DNA from: Blasia pusilla
Lineage: Eukaryota > Marchantiophyta > Marchantiopsida > Blasiales
Assembly: GCA_050084515.1 (NCBI GenBank)
Contig: CM114271.1
Location: forward strand, 2,046,001-2,110,000
DNA: 64,000 nt
Reading direction: 5' to 3'
How positions within the stretch are numbered: the stretch's first letter is position 1; each line of letters begins with the position of its first letter. Positions 48,891-59,933 of this stretch are shown here, piece by piece. The position numbers and the translations under genes were made by a program. The notes under the pieces are model-generated. The model saw only the letters and a program-made list of their open reading frames with translations, was not told the origin of the DNA and made no database searches.

Positions 48891-50042
48891 GGAACCCGAG
48901 CTAGCCGAGAGTGCTATGATGACGCCCTTGGATACCACATCCATTGTGGCGCATCCCAGAGGAGGGTATTCGGGTGTTGGATCTCTTTGGAGGGATTAGC
49001 ACTGGGTTAGCTGTTGTTTTGCAGGAAAGAGTATGCGTACAACAATAGATGTACATGGAGATTGATAATGTTGCGAGGCGCGCTTCACTTCACCATGTGG
49101 CACAATTATGCCTCCGTTTTCCCAACTTGTTGTTTGCGTCCGTTGTCGAGGGATACTAAAATTCCCTACCGAGGGATATTTCATTGTTGGGGGGGCAAGA
49201 CTTGGAGCGGGTAGGGACCATAGACTTGGTCATTGCTCGTTGGCCGTGTCAAGGCCAGTCGGGTGTTGGGCGGGATAGTAGATTAGCTGACTCATGTCTA
49301 GGTTGTTTTGGGAGATGATGCGGATCTTGCAACATTTACAGGAGCATCAGTCCCGTCCTTCACCATACATTCTAGAGAATGTGCCAATTTTGGGCGATTT
49401 GAGGTTCCGCGTGGTGACAAATGCACATAAGGTGCGTGCGTGGATTGACTCGGCAGTATTGCTGGATGCGGCGAGTGTAGGTTCACGAGCAGATCGCCCG
49501 CATCTTTGGTGGACCAACTTGGTAACACTTGAGGTTTTGCGGAGGGCGTATGCTAGAGTGGAGTGCATTTGTTGGTGGATTCTATTCTGGATCCAGGTCG
49601 TCAATCACAGACAATGAGGCACGATGATCGACAGCCGTTGATTGTGGTCAACACAATTGGCATGCCACGGGCAGCCTTTCCCATATTTGTGAGTTTTCCC
49701 GCTTTCTATGCATTCAAGGAGGCTAGACGTGGCTTGGGTTGGGATGATCAGGTCGAGTGGTTGGTGGAGCCCCACGCCAATGAGCGAGAGCGAGCGATGG
49801 GATTCCCCACAAGGATGACGGTAGTACCGTCACTATCAGAGGCATCACGACGTCATGTCTTGGGTAAGATGTTGGACCTGAATTGCTTGACATGGATTTT
49901 TAGCTTAGGAGTAGCTGAGCAACATCGTTTGAGATTGCGACAAATGACAGTTGTTGTGTTGGTGAGCCCCATGCCTACCAAGACGGTTGAGGCAGTGGCT
50001 GGGGATGAGACCCGAGGAGATCGATACACCATGGGTGATTGA
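48891..50042 (+). pseudogene. gypsy copy C cytosine-5 DNA methyltransferase
   Basis: Shows all motifs across several frames: motif I region VLDLFGGISTG (48975-49010), motif IV DLVIARWPCQGQSGVG with catalytic Cys at 49247-49249, LFWEMMRIL, motif VI ILENVPILGD (49368-49397), motif VIII SRADRPHLWWTN (49484-49520), then from 49563 the C-terminal half with motif IX ERERAMGFPTRMT (49787-49820) and motif X RRHVLGKMLDLNCLTW (49847-49895). The reading 49563-50042 is open. Only this copy and D show motifs IX-X. Confidence 0.83.
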
Positions 50043-50199
50043 GAGAGACACCCTTGGATTTCTTGGGATGTGTTGCAGGTATGTTGGGAGATGATAGCTA
50101 TAGCATCGAGCGTGGTTCTGGATACTACACGTGAAGGAGATTCGATTTTGCAATTGGGTGTAAGACAACACTTGAGTTTGATTGTCCGAGACGGGATTG

Positions 50200-51240
50200 C
50201 ACCATAGCAACCATTGACACCCACGCCGGAGAGTCCTACCGTAGTCACGATGGAGACTTGGGAGCCAAACATGGGCCCTAAGTTGATAGGAGGAGAGCGG
50301 TGCCAGATACATCAGTTCCTAAGGAGTTATAGGAGTTTTTTTGCATTTAGCAGGCATGATTTGGGTACACTGAAGGGTCTAGGGATTCGCATTGAGTTGT
50401 CGAGTGACACGCCGATCTTCTGACGACTCTACAGGTATAGTGACAATGAGAGGGCTCTGATACAGAGTAGGAGCCATGACTTGGTGGGAGTAGGACTAGT
50501 GGAGATGTCACATGGAGAGTATGCATGTGCCACTATCATGCCTACCAAGAAGGATGTGCATGGCAACTGGACGAATAGGCGGATGTGTGGAGATTACCGA
50601 CCCATCAATCGGTAGACAAAGTCAGATAGGTATGTTGTGCCCATCCCCAAGGAGATCTTTGATGCGATTGGGCATGCAAAGGTCTTCAATTCATTGGATT
50701 TGTGAGGCGGATACCATCAGTTGCCTATCAGATTGGAGGACAAGAACAAGACAACACTTTGGGGCATCGATGCTCACGGGAAGGATTGTTTGTACCAGTG
50801 GTGGTTCTTACCATTCGGGTTAAAGAACGCCCCAACTGAGTTTTAGAGGGTCATGGATAGGATCTTGGTAGGTATGGATTTTGCTAGATGTTATATTGAT
50901 GACATCGTAGTCTTTAGCGTCACGGTTGAGGAGCATGAGCGATATCTAGAGGAGGTGTTTCAACAAGTATAGTTACATGGGCTAAAGCTACATCTAGGCA
51001 AGTGCAAGTTCTTCTACAACCAGATTGAGTACTTGGGTCATACGATATACCCAGGGGGCCTTGGTGTGCAGCAGACAAAGATAGAGGCTATTTCACGCAT
51101 TCCACGCCGTACAGATATGAGTCGAGTTCGTGCATTCATGGGATTGGCAAACTTCTATCAACGGTACGTCAAGGGTTTCAGTTTGATTGCGAAGCCGCTG
51201 ACCTTGGTAACCAAGGTGGATCAGGAGTGGCACTAGGGGG
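50200..51240 (+). pseudogene. gypsy copy C reverse transcriptase
   Basis: From METWEPNMGPKLIGGERC through IELSSDTPIF, MCGDYRPIN (50585-50612), LPFGLKNAP, catalytic YIDD at 50892-50903 and YLGHTIYPGGLGVQQ, to FMGLANFYQRYVKGF. At least six stops. The order methyltransferase-RT directly continues the polyprotein of copy D. Confidence 0.85.
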
Positions 51241-51965
51241 ATGAGCAGGAGAGAGCATTTCAACTCTCAAGGACTGATTTATGTCCGCGCCCATATTGAG
51301 GAGACCGATCAAGGGGCATTCTTTCTAGTTGCATACAGATTGGAGCATGTTGGGGCTTGGAGTCGTGCTCACCCAACATGACGATGAGGGTAGAGAGTTT
51401 GTGATGGCTTACTCTAGTCCCTTGAACAACATTGCAGAGGCAAAGTATAGCTCGTATGAGGGTGAGTGCTTGGCTGCGGTGTGGGCTATCGCACATTTCA
51501 AGTGTTATCTATTCGGCAATCCCTTTACCATCAATACTGATCATCAGCCACTTAAGTGGTTGATGGAGTCCGACAAGCTTAAAGGGATGCTTGCGAGGTG
51601 GGCTCTTTTATTGCAGGAGTATGACTTCCAAGTGGTGCAAAGACCTAGGATGCTCAACCAGTATGCAGATGGTTTGAGCCATAACCCATGCCTGAGTCAA
51701 CAAGATGCAACTAGAGCTCGTTGGCATGGTGAGAGTGATAAGGAGTTGGTGCCAAGATGGCACGCGTTAGCCTATTTGGGCTTGTTGGCTATGGAGAGCC
51801 AGATTACTGAGACTTTGATGGCAAGGTCTGATGGAGAGTTCTTAGATCCAGGGGCCAATTAGGAGATGACAGGTGGCAGAGACATTCACGACGATGGAAT
51901 GATCTTGGAGTACCTGCCTATTGGCAGCGTCGCGAGCACAATGGGTGCTAGAGAGCGGGATCGGA
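51241..51965 (+). pseudogene. gypsy copy C RNase H and integrase start (cut)
   Basis: RNase H: MHTDWSMLGLGVVLTQHDDE (51329 on), AYSSPLNNIAEAKYSSYEGE, AVWAIAHFKCYLFG, HQPLKWLMESDKLKG (51541-51590), YADGLSHNPC. Then a linker DIHDDGMILEYL to ARERDRM, ending at 51965. Integrase proper is absent. Confidence 0.82.
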
Positions 51966-52548
51966 TGTCGTGCAAATCCACATCGTCATACAACATACAT
52001 CGCTGACATACCAGACTCACATACATACATAACATAGAGGAGAGCATACACAAACACAAGTGTACCACAACTGAAATCCGTGAAAGATTCTATACGTGTG
52101 TAAAACACGTATAGAATCACATACAATCGAGCCAAACCCACTCCACGATGGGAGAATCCAGGTCGAAGCTTTCGAAAACCACCATAGCCAAGAGCTCTAC
52201 TCACTACCAAGGCTAACTCCCAACGCAACATGATCAACTCAAAGAACTAATTGTTCTTTGAGTACACTCCACACTATACCTTCCAACCTAAGGGCGGGCC
52301 CTACTGGAAAAGTCACCCTCAACGGAGTAACCCCCAACCCTATGTATGAAACCACATCCCTACCTAGACACTACTGCACTATATAAGGTATGGCCTCTAC
52401 TAGAACACTATACTCTACGACATAATCCGTATGGTCATGATAGTTGTCATGCGAATCCACATCGTTATTCAACATACATCGCTGACATACCACACTCACA
52501 TACATACATAACATAGACGAGAGCATACACAAACACAAGTGTACCACA
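51966..52548 (-). repeat. 3' LTR of gypsy copy D (probable), with terminal sub-repeats
   Basis: On the minus strand it begins TGTGGTACACTTG at 52548, right after the purine tract of copy D, and ends GCACGACA at 51966. The first and last ~105 bp (52445-52548 and 51966-52071) are direct repeats of each other, each TG...CA; a TATA-like CTTATATAG lies between (near 52383). So either one 583-bp LTR with internal duplication, or two short LTRs bounding 373 bp. It butts against copy C at 51965. Confidence 0.55.
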
Positions 52549-52723
52549 ACTCGCCCCCCTAATTGGCAGTTAGGTCCCTCTAACTCCTAGGTAGCCCTAT
52601 ACATCTACTACATGCTATACACCTTCGTGGGTGCACGAATCAGAAGGTCAGGTGCGAGGTTGCCCCATCGTTAGTCGCACATCTATAATCCATATCATGC
52701 AAAGATCAAGTCATCTATCCCTC

Positions 52724-52930
52724 CTAAGTACATTGAGGACAAATCCACCTTCCAGTAGGAACAACATCCATACGTGGAGTCAAACACATCATGTGCCAAC
52801 CCCTAGAACACCGATCACACACCAACATACGCGTTGCGTTACCAGCAGACCCACACAACATGCACCTCAAGCTAGCACGTATCATAGCTAAGCTTGGGTC
52901 AACAGTACCACCACATTTGGAAGATGACAT
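52724..52930 (-). pseudogene. PHD finger at the integrase C-terminus, copy D
   Basis: Short open reading with a full C4HC3 pattern: CMLC-x11-CDRC-x4-H-x2-C-x14-C-x2-C, including LVCDRCSRGWHMMCL and RWICPQC. This spacing is that of PHD fingers, which read histone H3 tails. It overlaps the end of the integrase reading in another frame (a one-base shift near 52900), so it was probably the last domain of the polyprotein, in the place where chromoviruses carry a chromodomain. Ends at TAG 52727. Confidence 0.8.
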
Positions 52931-54330
52931 GGCGTAAAATTACGTACATGGTCCTTCCAAACAACTCCGTCACGACCCTCCAACATGAGAACTCCAGAAG
53001 CTAACACCTCTCGTACTCGTAAAATAGTGCGGCATGCCATCACATCCAACGTTGTCGGTGCAATCTGCTGCAAATAGACATAGTCCCCCACATGGAACCT
53101 ACAAATCGATGGTCGATAACCTCCACCCCGAATGGTTGCATACTGCAACGTATCCATGTGTTGAGCAATGGCAAGATTCTCAAAGGCTGTTGGCATAACT
53201 CTCCAAAAGAGCTCTGCCCGTTGAGAACACACTCTCATCCACATCACTGGGTCATCAAGGTTCACCACTTCACTAGACTCCCGACGAATTGCTGTTGGCA
53301 AGTCTGGATCTCGGCCGTTTAACAGAAAATAAGGTGAGAAGGAAGCCAAGGATGCTTGGCGACTGAACCTATACCCCATGGCTAACCATGAAAACTGAAT
53401 ATCCCTGTCTCCAAGATGCCCCTTCTGTAGGCCATACTTGCACAATTCCCTCTTCACCAACTGAACCACACGCTCAGCCAAACCATCCGCCTCTGGATGA
53501 TCTCAAGACGTGGTCCGATGACCAATCAACGTCTTGTCACACAAGACCTGAAACTCACCTTGAAACTCTGTACCCTAGTCCATCAGCACCTCAGTTGGTG
53601 CACCAAAATGACTAAGCAGTCTATCAAGAAACGCATACGTCGTTCCCTCACTTGCCTTGTCAGGTAATGTCACCAACTCAATCCACTTGGAGAAGTGCTC
53701 CACCATCACCAACACATATCGATGATGTTGTATAGTCAACGATAACGGTCCCGCAAAGTCCACACTCCAACGTTAACCCAACCCCATAATAGGTAAGGGG
53801 TGTAACTATGGTGTAGGGGCATTGAATAATGCCCTCACACGGTCACAAACCATATAATGTGACACCAAATTCTGCACCTAAGTATGCATGCCACGCCACC
53901 AATATTGACCAAGGAGTAAACTATATGTACGCTTTACCCCAAAATGTCCCAACTCCTCATGGGTATTTTGCACAATGCGCTCTCTCTGAGCCAAATACGG
54001 CACCACTCGTACTCTACCATCCTCCCACACACGGAGAATATGTGTTCCCTCCAATCGATACCTCCTAGCACGTTGAAGAACACGGTCTCGCTCCTTGGCA
54101 CTCACTATGCCTAGCACCCTACTGGTCCGTAGGAACTCCAACACCAACGCATCATCATGAATATCACGCTGATCCGTACCACTATCTCCAACCTCAGGAT
54201 CTAAAGGTTGGCCATCTACCCTCTGACTAGAGTAAGATGTCATGTGGTGCTCCATACTAGAGTCCACCCCTAACCAACATAAAAAGGCACATGCATGCCA
54301 ACCTGGCACCATCTCCTCATCAACCTCGCC
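52888..54330 (-). pseudogene. gypsy copy D integrase
   Basis: Zinc region near 53960-53880 (NTHEELGHFGVKRTYSLLLG, one Cys pair decayed), core MDFAGPLSLTIQHHRYVLVM (first Asp near 53760), then SHFGAPTEVLMD with stop, PEADGLAERVVQLVKRE (Glu region, near 53480), and a long C-terminal half (YFLLNGRDPDLP, RFHVGDYVYLQQ) open from 53481 to 52888. Breaks near 53880 and 53575. Confidence 0.82.
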
Positions 54331-54798
54331 ATGCCATCTAGCCCCAGTTGCATCCTCTTGGCTAATACATGGGTTCCTACTCAACCCATCAGCATCAAGG
54401 TTGGCAATTCCAGGTCTATGTACCACCTAGAAGTCATACTCTTGTAAGATAAGAGCCCATCGTGCAAGCTTCCATGTAAGCTTGTCAGACTCCATCAACC
54501 ACTTGAGCGGCGGGTGATCAGTAACAAGGGTAGACTGTGTGCCAAAAAAGTAACACCTAAAGTGTGCCACAACCCACACTACTGCCAAGCACTCTCCCTC
54601 ATATGAACTATAGCGCAACTCCGCTGCATTATTCGAACGACTTGCATAGGCCACCACAAACTCCATGTGCTCATCATCATGTTGTTTCAACACCGCTCTA
54701 AGTCCCAACATACTCCAATCAGTGTGCAACTGAAATGGGCGCCCTCTGATAGGTCTCCTCAAGATAGCCGCGGCCACCAACTGGGCCTTGAGCTCCAC
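54330..54798 (-). pseudogene. gypsy copy D RNase H
   Basis: HTDWSMLGLRAVLKQHDDEH, YASRSNNAAELRYSSYEGE, VVWVVAHFRCYFFG, HPPLKWLMESDKLTW (54798-54470), stop at 54427-54429, then HRPGIANLDADGLSRNPC leading into the integrase linker. Confidence 0.83.
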
Positions 54799-54822
54799 AA
54801 AAGCTCTCTCTTGATCATCTCC

Positions 54823-55842
54823 CTAATGCCACTCCTGATCTGATTTCAGCAATTGGTTCAAAGACTTTGCCATAGCACTAAATCCCTTCACATACCTCCG
54901 ATAGTAGTTCGCCAATCCCATGAATGCCCGACCTCTACTCACATCTACCGAACGAGGAATAAGTGCAATAGCCTCCACTTTTTCTTGCTGAACTCCCAAA
55001 CCACTTGGATAGATCACATGACCCAAGTACTCAACATCCTCATGGAAGAACGTACACTTTCTTGGATGCAAACGTAGACCATGAGCTTTCAACCAATCAA
55101 ACACAATCTGCAAATGTATCTGATGCTCCTCCATCGTGTTACTGAATACCAAGATATCATTAATGTAACACCGAACAAAATCCAACCCTGCTCGGATCTT
55201 GTCCATCACTCTCTGAAACTCGGCAGGTGCATTCTTCAACCCAAAGGGTAAGAATTTCCACTGGTACAAACAATCCTTGCCATGAGAGTTGACACCCCAA
55301 AATGCTATCTTTGCCTTGTCACTCTCTTGAATCGGCAACTGATGGTATCTTGCTCGAAGATCCAAAGTACTGAAAATCTTTGCCTATCCCACCACATCAA
55401 AGATCTCCTCAGGTGTAGGCATGGCATACCTATCAACCTTGGTTTGTTGATTGATAGGACGGTAATCTCCACACATCCGCCTATCCGTGTAGTTGCCATG
55501 CACATCCTTTTTAGCAGGCATGATAGTGGCTGATGCATACTCTCCATGCGACAACTCCACTAATCCAACCTCCAAAAGGTCCAATGTCCTACTCTCAATC
55601 AGATCCCTCTCCATATCACTATATCGGTAGGGACGACGGAAGATTGGCGTGTCACTAGCCAAATCAATCCGTATACCGGGTCCAACCAAAGCACCCAACT
55701 CCTTCATGCTAAAGGCAAAACAACTCCTATAAGCACGTAGGAATTGTGTCAAGCGTCGTTTCTCACCTTCCATAAGCTTGGGCCCAAGTAATGGCTCCCA
55801 AGTCTCCTCCACTAGCACACTAGAGGGAGAGGACGACGCCAT
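54823..55842 (-). pseudogene. gypsy copy D reverse transcriptase
   Basis: EETWEPLLGPKLMEGEKR, RIDLASDTPIFRRPYRY, MCGDYRPINQQTK (55842-55384), one stop, then LDLRARYHQLPIQE, LPFGLKNAPAEF and the active-site box, which reads YIND at 55156-55167: the first catalytic Asp of Y-I-D-D is Asn. YLGHVIYPSGLGVQQ and FMGLANYYRRYVKGF complete the domain. Confidence 0.85.
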
Positions 55843-55848
55843 TGGCTG

Positions 55849-57300
55849 CTATGCAACCCCCTCACAAGATAGTACACCCTTAGCTACACCATCATCTGAG
55901 CAAATAACTCCTCCACCAGCATAAGCAACCAACTCCACATGCCCAGCCATTACATCCCATTTATTCCAAGGATGCAAAATACTACTCTCCTCGCCCCCAG
56001 CTGATGCCTCTATCGTCTCGGTAGCCATCGAGCTCATCACAAGGGGTGGAAGACCCACAGACATAGTCCGAAGTTGATGCTGCTCGGCCATACCAAGACT
56101 CAAAATCCAGGTCAAATAATTCAGGTCCATGGCTTGACCCAACACATGACGTCGTGAAGCTTCAGAAATGGAAGCAACCGTTGTCACACCAGTAGCAAAT
56201 CCCATCACACGCTCTCTCTCATCAGCGTTAGGCTCCACCAACTATCGCACATGAGAATCCCATACAAGCCCAGGACCATCTTCTGTGTAGGCATGTGATG
56301 AGGGAAAACTCACAAATGTGGGTAATGCCATCCTAGGCTGCCCCACACGGTTCACCACTGCCATGGGTGACCGATCAATAACCCTCACCACATGAGAAAG
56401 TCGCCTAGTATCCAAGATACTATCCACTGTAAGGAAAGGATCCCGCTACACTGCATCATATGCTCGACGTAGAACCTCCCTAGGCAACAAGTTTGTCCAC
56501 CACAAGCGTGGACGATGTGCACGCGTCCAACAACACCGCTGGTCCAATCCAAGACCGCACCTCATGAACACTCGCCATCATCCGGGTTCGAGTGTCACCC
56601 AACAATGGAACATTCTCCACAATGTAAGCTAGAGCACGTGCCTGATGAACCTGAAGATGTTGTGTCACACGCAACATCTCCCAAAACAATCGAGATCTAG
56701 GGTCATGTAATCCCTCACTACGACCAGCACGTGTATGAAACTAATATGGCCATCCAACAATCACCAAATCTACAGGACCAACCCTCTCAAGGTCTTGCGC
56801 TCCCAACAATGCAATGTGTGACGGCAAAGCACGTTGGTACCCACGATTAGCTTATGGCGGCAACAACTCAGGATATCTCCACATCAACTGACCAATATGT
56901 TGGGATGAGACTCTCTGGGCCGTCTCATCTCGCTCCACATACCCGTATCTCCGCACAAGAATACCGGCCTGCAACACTGTAGCCAAACCAGTGCTAATCC
57001 CACCAAAGAGATCTAACACACATATGCCCTCCGGCGGATACAACCATACAATGGGTGTAGTATCCAAAGGGGATAATCCAAGTGGACCAGAAGTAGGAGT
57101 CCACCATGGAGCCTCCTCTTCCTTGTAAGGTATAATAGCCTCACACCAAGCCTCCTGCACTAGGCGATCAGCCTCCTGCCGTAGTGCACACCATGAACTC
57201 CAAAGTGGCACATCCAACGATGAGGATACCATTGCTGCAAAACTAGGGACCTCGTCTACCTCCTCATGCACAGGATCCATAGCACAAAGGTTACCCTCCA
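55849..57300 (-). pseudogene. gypsy copy D cytosine-5 DNA methyltransferase
   Basis: Motif I CVLDLFGGISTGLATVLQAG (near 57020-56960), TAQRVSSQHIGQ, then motif IV DLVIVGWPY-stop: the catalytic Cys codon is Tyr (56744-56746) and the next codon is a stop. LFWEMLRVTQHLQ, motif VI IVENVPLLGD (near 56615), partial motif VIII, then FVSFPSSHAYTEDG and motif IX ERERVMGFATGVT (56215-56178), motif X RRHVLGQAMDLNYLTW (56155-56105). A region before motif I (VVTWPGDFLEGNL) is shared with element G. Enzyme dead in this copy. Confidence 0.85.
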
Positions 57301-57463
57301 AAAAGTCTCCTGGCCAAGTGACTACTCCACTACAACTAGCCACAAATGCTAACACTATTGGGGAAGACCCTCTTGGTCTAGCCCCATAAATAAATTTCAC
57401 AGGAACCTGGCTCATACGTCCATCCCCGGACTGCCAACCAGGTCTATAAGATGCTGTCTCAGT

Positions 57464-58800
57464 CTAGTACTCCATCTGAAAACCCATCGGGTACAATACT
57501 GCTCCTCCAATTAGTACATCATACGACTCGGCCGATGTGACCACTGCAAGTACTCCCAACCTAGAGCTATCAGTTGCATTATATGGTCTCAACTGTATAG
57601 ACAACTTCCCCCGTGTCATGAAATGAGACCTATCATTGGCTCCTCCAAGTGATGTCTGAATCTGGAATGGGCAAGGCTCAAGCTCTGACCTCTGAATACC
57701 CAAACCAATACATGTTGCCTTTCCCAACATCAAAGGTTGGGCACCAGAGTCTAACAAGACTCTATCTGGTCTATACACCTGTCTTGTAGGACTCACCAAT
57801 AGGAATATCCCACTCCGGTTGTCCAACATACAAACACCAAGTGTAAGCCTCTCATGATCAATAGTTGGCCGGGCTGGTAACGCATCCATCTTCGTCGCTG
57901 TTGCTTGCCAAGTAGCACTGGTACTCAATGCTACACTTGACATAGAGGGTTGCTCCACCGCAACATTCTCATCCACCTTAGCACTTGTAGCAATAACACT
58001 CTCATGTTCACACAACGTTGCTGCTAGTTGAAATACAGAAGCTAAGTCAACTCCTAAGGCCATCAACTTAGTGGTTGAAAACAATGGGGATTCCAACATT
58101 GAAGTTGCCATCCGCAATACTACACTGGATGTTGCATCTGTGTCTACTACACGCGATGTAGATGCCTCAATCCCCACTGTAGGCTCAATAGGGTGCGTAG
58201 GAACCATGGATGGAGTCCTAAGCACTTCAGACAACAAGAATGACTGGGGGAGCCTAGCCTGCCTCCCAACCTCACCCCTCTGTGGGCCCAACTCCACAGT
58301 AGCACCACGTGGCTCTAACGCTCGAGTGGCTCCTCTCGTAATTGCAGCTGATGCCTCAACCTGTGCTGCACTCGCCATATAAGAGAGATCATCCCCTCCA
58401 TAAGAGGTGGAAGCCCCTCCTCCCGAACCTGCTCTATGTTGGATACCAACCATAGTAGCCAACCTCTGCTCCAACTGCTCAATCCTAGCAGCCATAGCTG
58501 ACTCTATCGTAGTGGTAGGGGCAACCACTGTAGGCTCTCCAACCGATGGTCCACCTCTACCACCCCTACCACTTCTACAACCTTGGCCTCTCGGAGCTAC
58601 TCCACCACGGCCACAGCCTGATCTCAACTCTGGATGAAGATCAAAGCAACGCTCTCGAGGATGACCTAGTCTCCCACAATGATCACACTGAGTTGGAGAT
58701 GACTGAGGTCCATCCTCCAAAGTCCGTCTCCCATCCTCTTGGGGACAAAACCTCCTAACATGATCACCTCCACATGTCCAACATGACTGTCCTTGCTACG
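57464..58800 (-). pseudogene. gypsy copy D gag C-terminus and aspartic protease
   Basis: Two zinc knuckles: CWTCGGDHVRRFC (about 58798-58758) and CDHCGRLGHPRERC (about 58687-58646), then a Gly/Arg-rich stretch, a helical segment MAARIEQLEQRLATM, and over 300 further residues open to 57464. The protease active site LLDSGAQPLMLGKA has D-S-G-A at 57751-57740, followed by LGIQRSELEPCPFQIQTSLG and VLIGGAVLYPMGF as in the retroviral-like protease fold. Stops at 57461-57463 before the methyltransferase segment. Confidence 0.85.
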
Positions 58801-59505
58801 GGGCAGCAAATGAAGGCAATGGTCTCTACGCAAGCATCCCTCTAGGACCTAACTGAGGTCGTGTGGACCCCCCACGACTCCCACTACTACTACCACCACC
58901 ACTACTATAAGATTGTGAGGTGGATTGCTGAACACGAGAAGTAGTAGTTGTATCCCTACTGAATGTGGATGTCACCACCCTCTCCTCCACCATGTTAAGC
59001 TCAATCTTCTTAGATAGAGCAAACACATGGGCCAATGTGGATGAATCATCACTCATAAGAGTAGCATCACGTACCCTACGGCGTAACTCTCTGTCCAAGA
59101 TCCCATACCAAAATTGGACTGCCTAAGCCTCAGTCACACCCTAGGTCACTGAAATCAAGCGTCGCATACGAGTGTATGCCTCACGAAGACTCTCATCAGT
59201 CTTTCGCTCAAATTCCTGAAGACTCCTCAACTTCTCTGTCTTCACCCCCTGATAGTTCTTCTTCAACCTTTTGAAGAACTCTACAACCAGGCTGAATGAT
59301 GGTGGGGCACTAGTACCCCCACTAGAACCTCCATGGGTACCTCCACTGGTACCCCCACTCCAGCTCGTACTCGCACCACTCAACCTTGGGGTGGCTGACA
59401 AAGTAAGAGCAATACTCCCAATACCACCATGGATGATAGACACATAGTCCGGAGACCAATATTGTCTCCACGCCTCAATCTCAGCAGCATGGTCCCTCCT
59501 AAACT
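58801..59505 (-). pseudogene. gypsy copy D gag, N-terminally cut
   Basis: Starts at the MULE border with QFRRDHAAEIEAWRQYW, then the gag core VVEFFKRLKKNYQGVKTEKL and SLREAYTRMRRLISV (59300-59150), a stop near 59140, and RELRRRVRDATLM to a Ser/Gly-rich tail (58950-58860). Same architecture as copy C gag. The first part of gag seen in C and E is missing. Confidence 0.8.
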
Positions 59506-59933
59506 GAGGTGCGGTAAGAGAAGAGGAAGAGAGGAAGAGAGGAGAGAGGAGAGAGGAGAGAGCAAACTACCTTCAACCGAAAGAGATACTTTTTTTTAAG
59601 AGAGTTTCCTGTGATTTGAAGAAAGTTTCTGTTGGGTTGAAGAAAGGAACTTTTTGTGTAAATTTGTTTGCACTTTTCTGCTCAGTTCTTAAGCACTCCC
59701 ACAGTTTTTTTTTCCTCTTCCACATTTTGGCAACCCCTCTGAGTCCGACGAGTTGCAAATTGCACAAAGTTTAGAAAACTGAAAAATCAGTGGAATCATA
59801 AGTGTGGAACCAATCAATTTTTCCATCCAAGGTCTGGAAAAATCTATCATATGCCCTCGGCTAAATAGAGTTCAAGCTCAAAGTGAAGGTTCTGGAAAAA
59901 TGAAAGTACAGTCTAAAACCTCATTTTGCATCC
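59506..59933 (+). repeat. MULE left end and transposase 3' region, copy III
   Basis: Near-identical to 31034-31447: purine-rich end, AAGAGAGTTTCC blocks, one palindrome (59731-59760: GGCAACCCCTCTGAGTCCGA + CGAGTTGC) and the AAGTTTAGAAAACTGAAAAA stretch before the transposase stop. Confidence 0.8.

Larger units (their letters stand above)
52549..59505 (-). mobile_element. Ty3/gypsy-DNMT element, copy D
   Basis: Most complete copy: on the minus strand gag, two zinc knuckles, protease, C5 methyltransferase, RT, RNase H, integrase, PHD finger, purine tract (TAGGGGGGCGAG, 52549-52561). Its 5' end (early gag and LTR) is cut by MULE copy III at 59505. Several stops and frameshifts, so not autonomous now. 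Confidence 0.88.

Noticed and set aside
58071-58758. Plus-strand readings over gypsy copy D gag
   Set aside because: Antisense of gag/protease, which carries zinc knuckles and the DSGA site.
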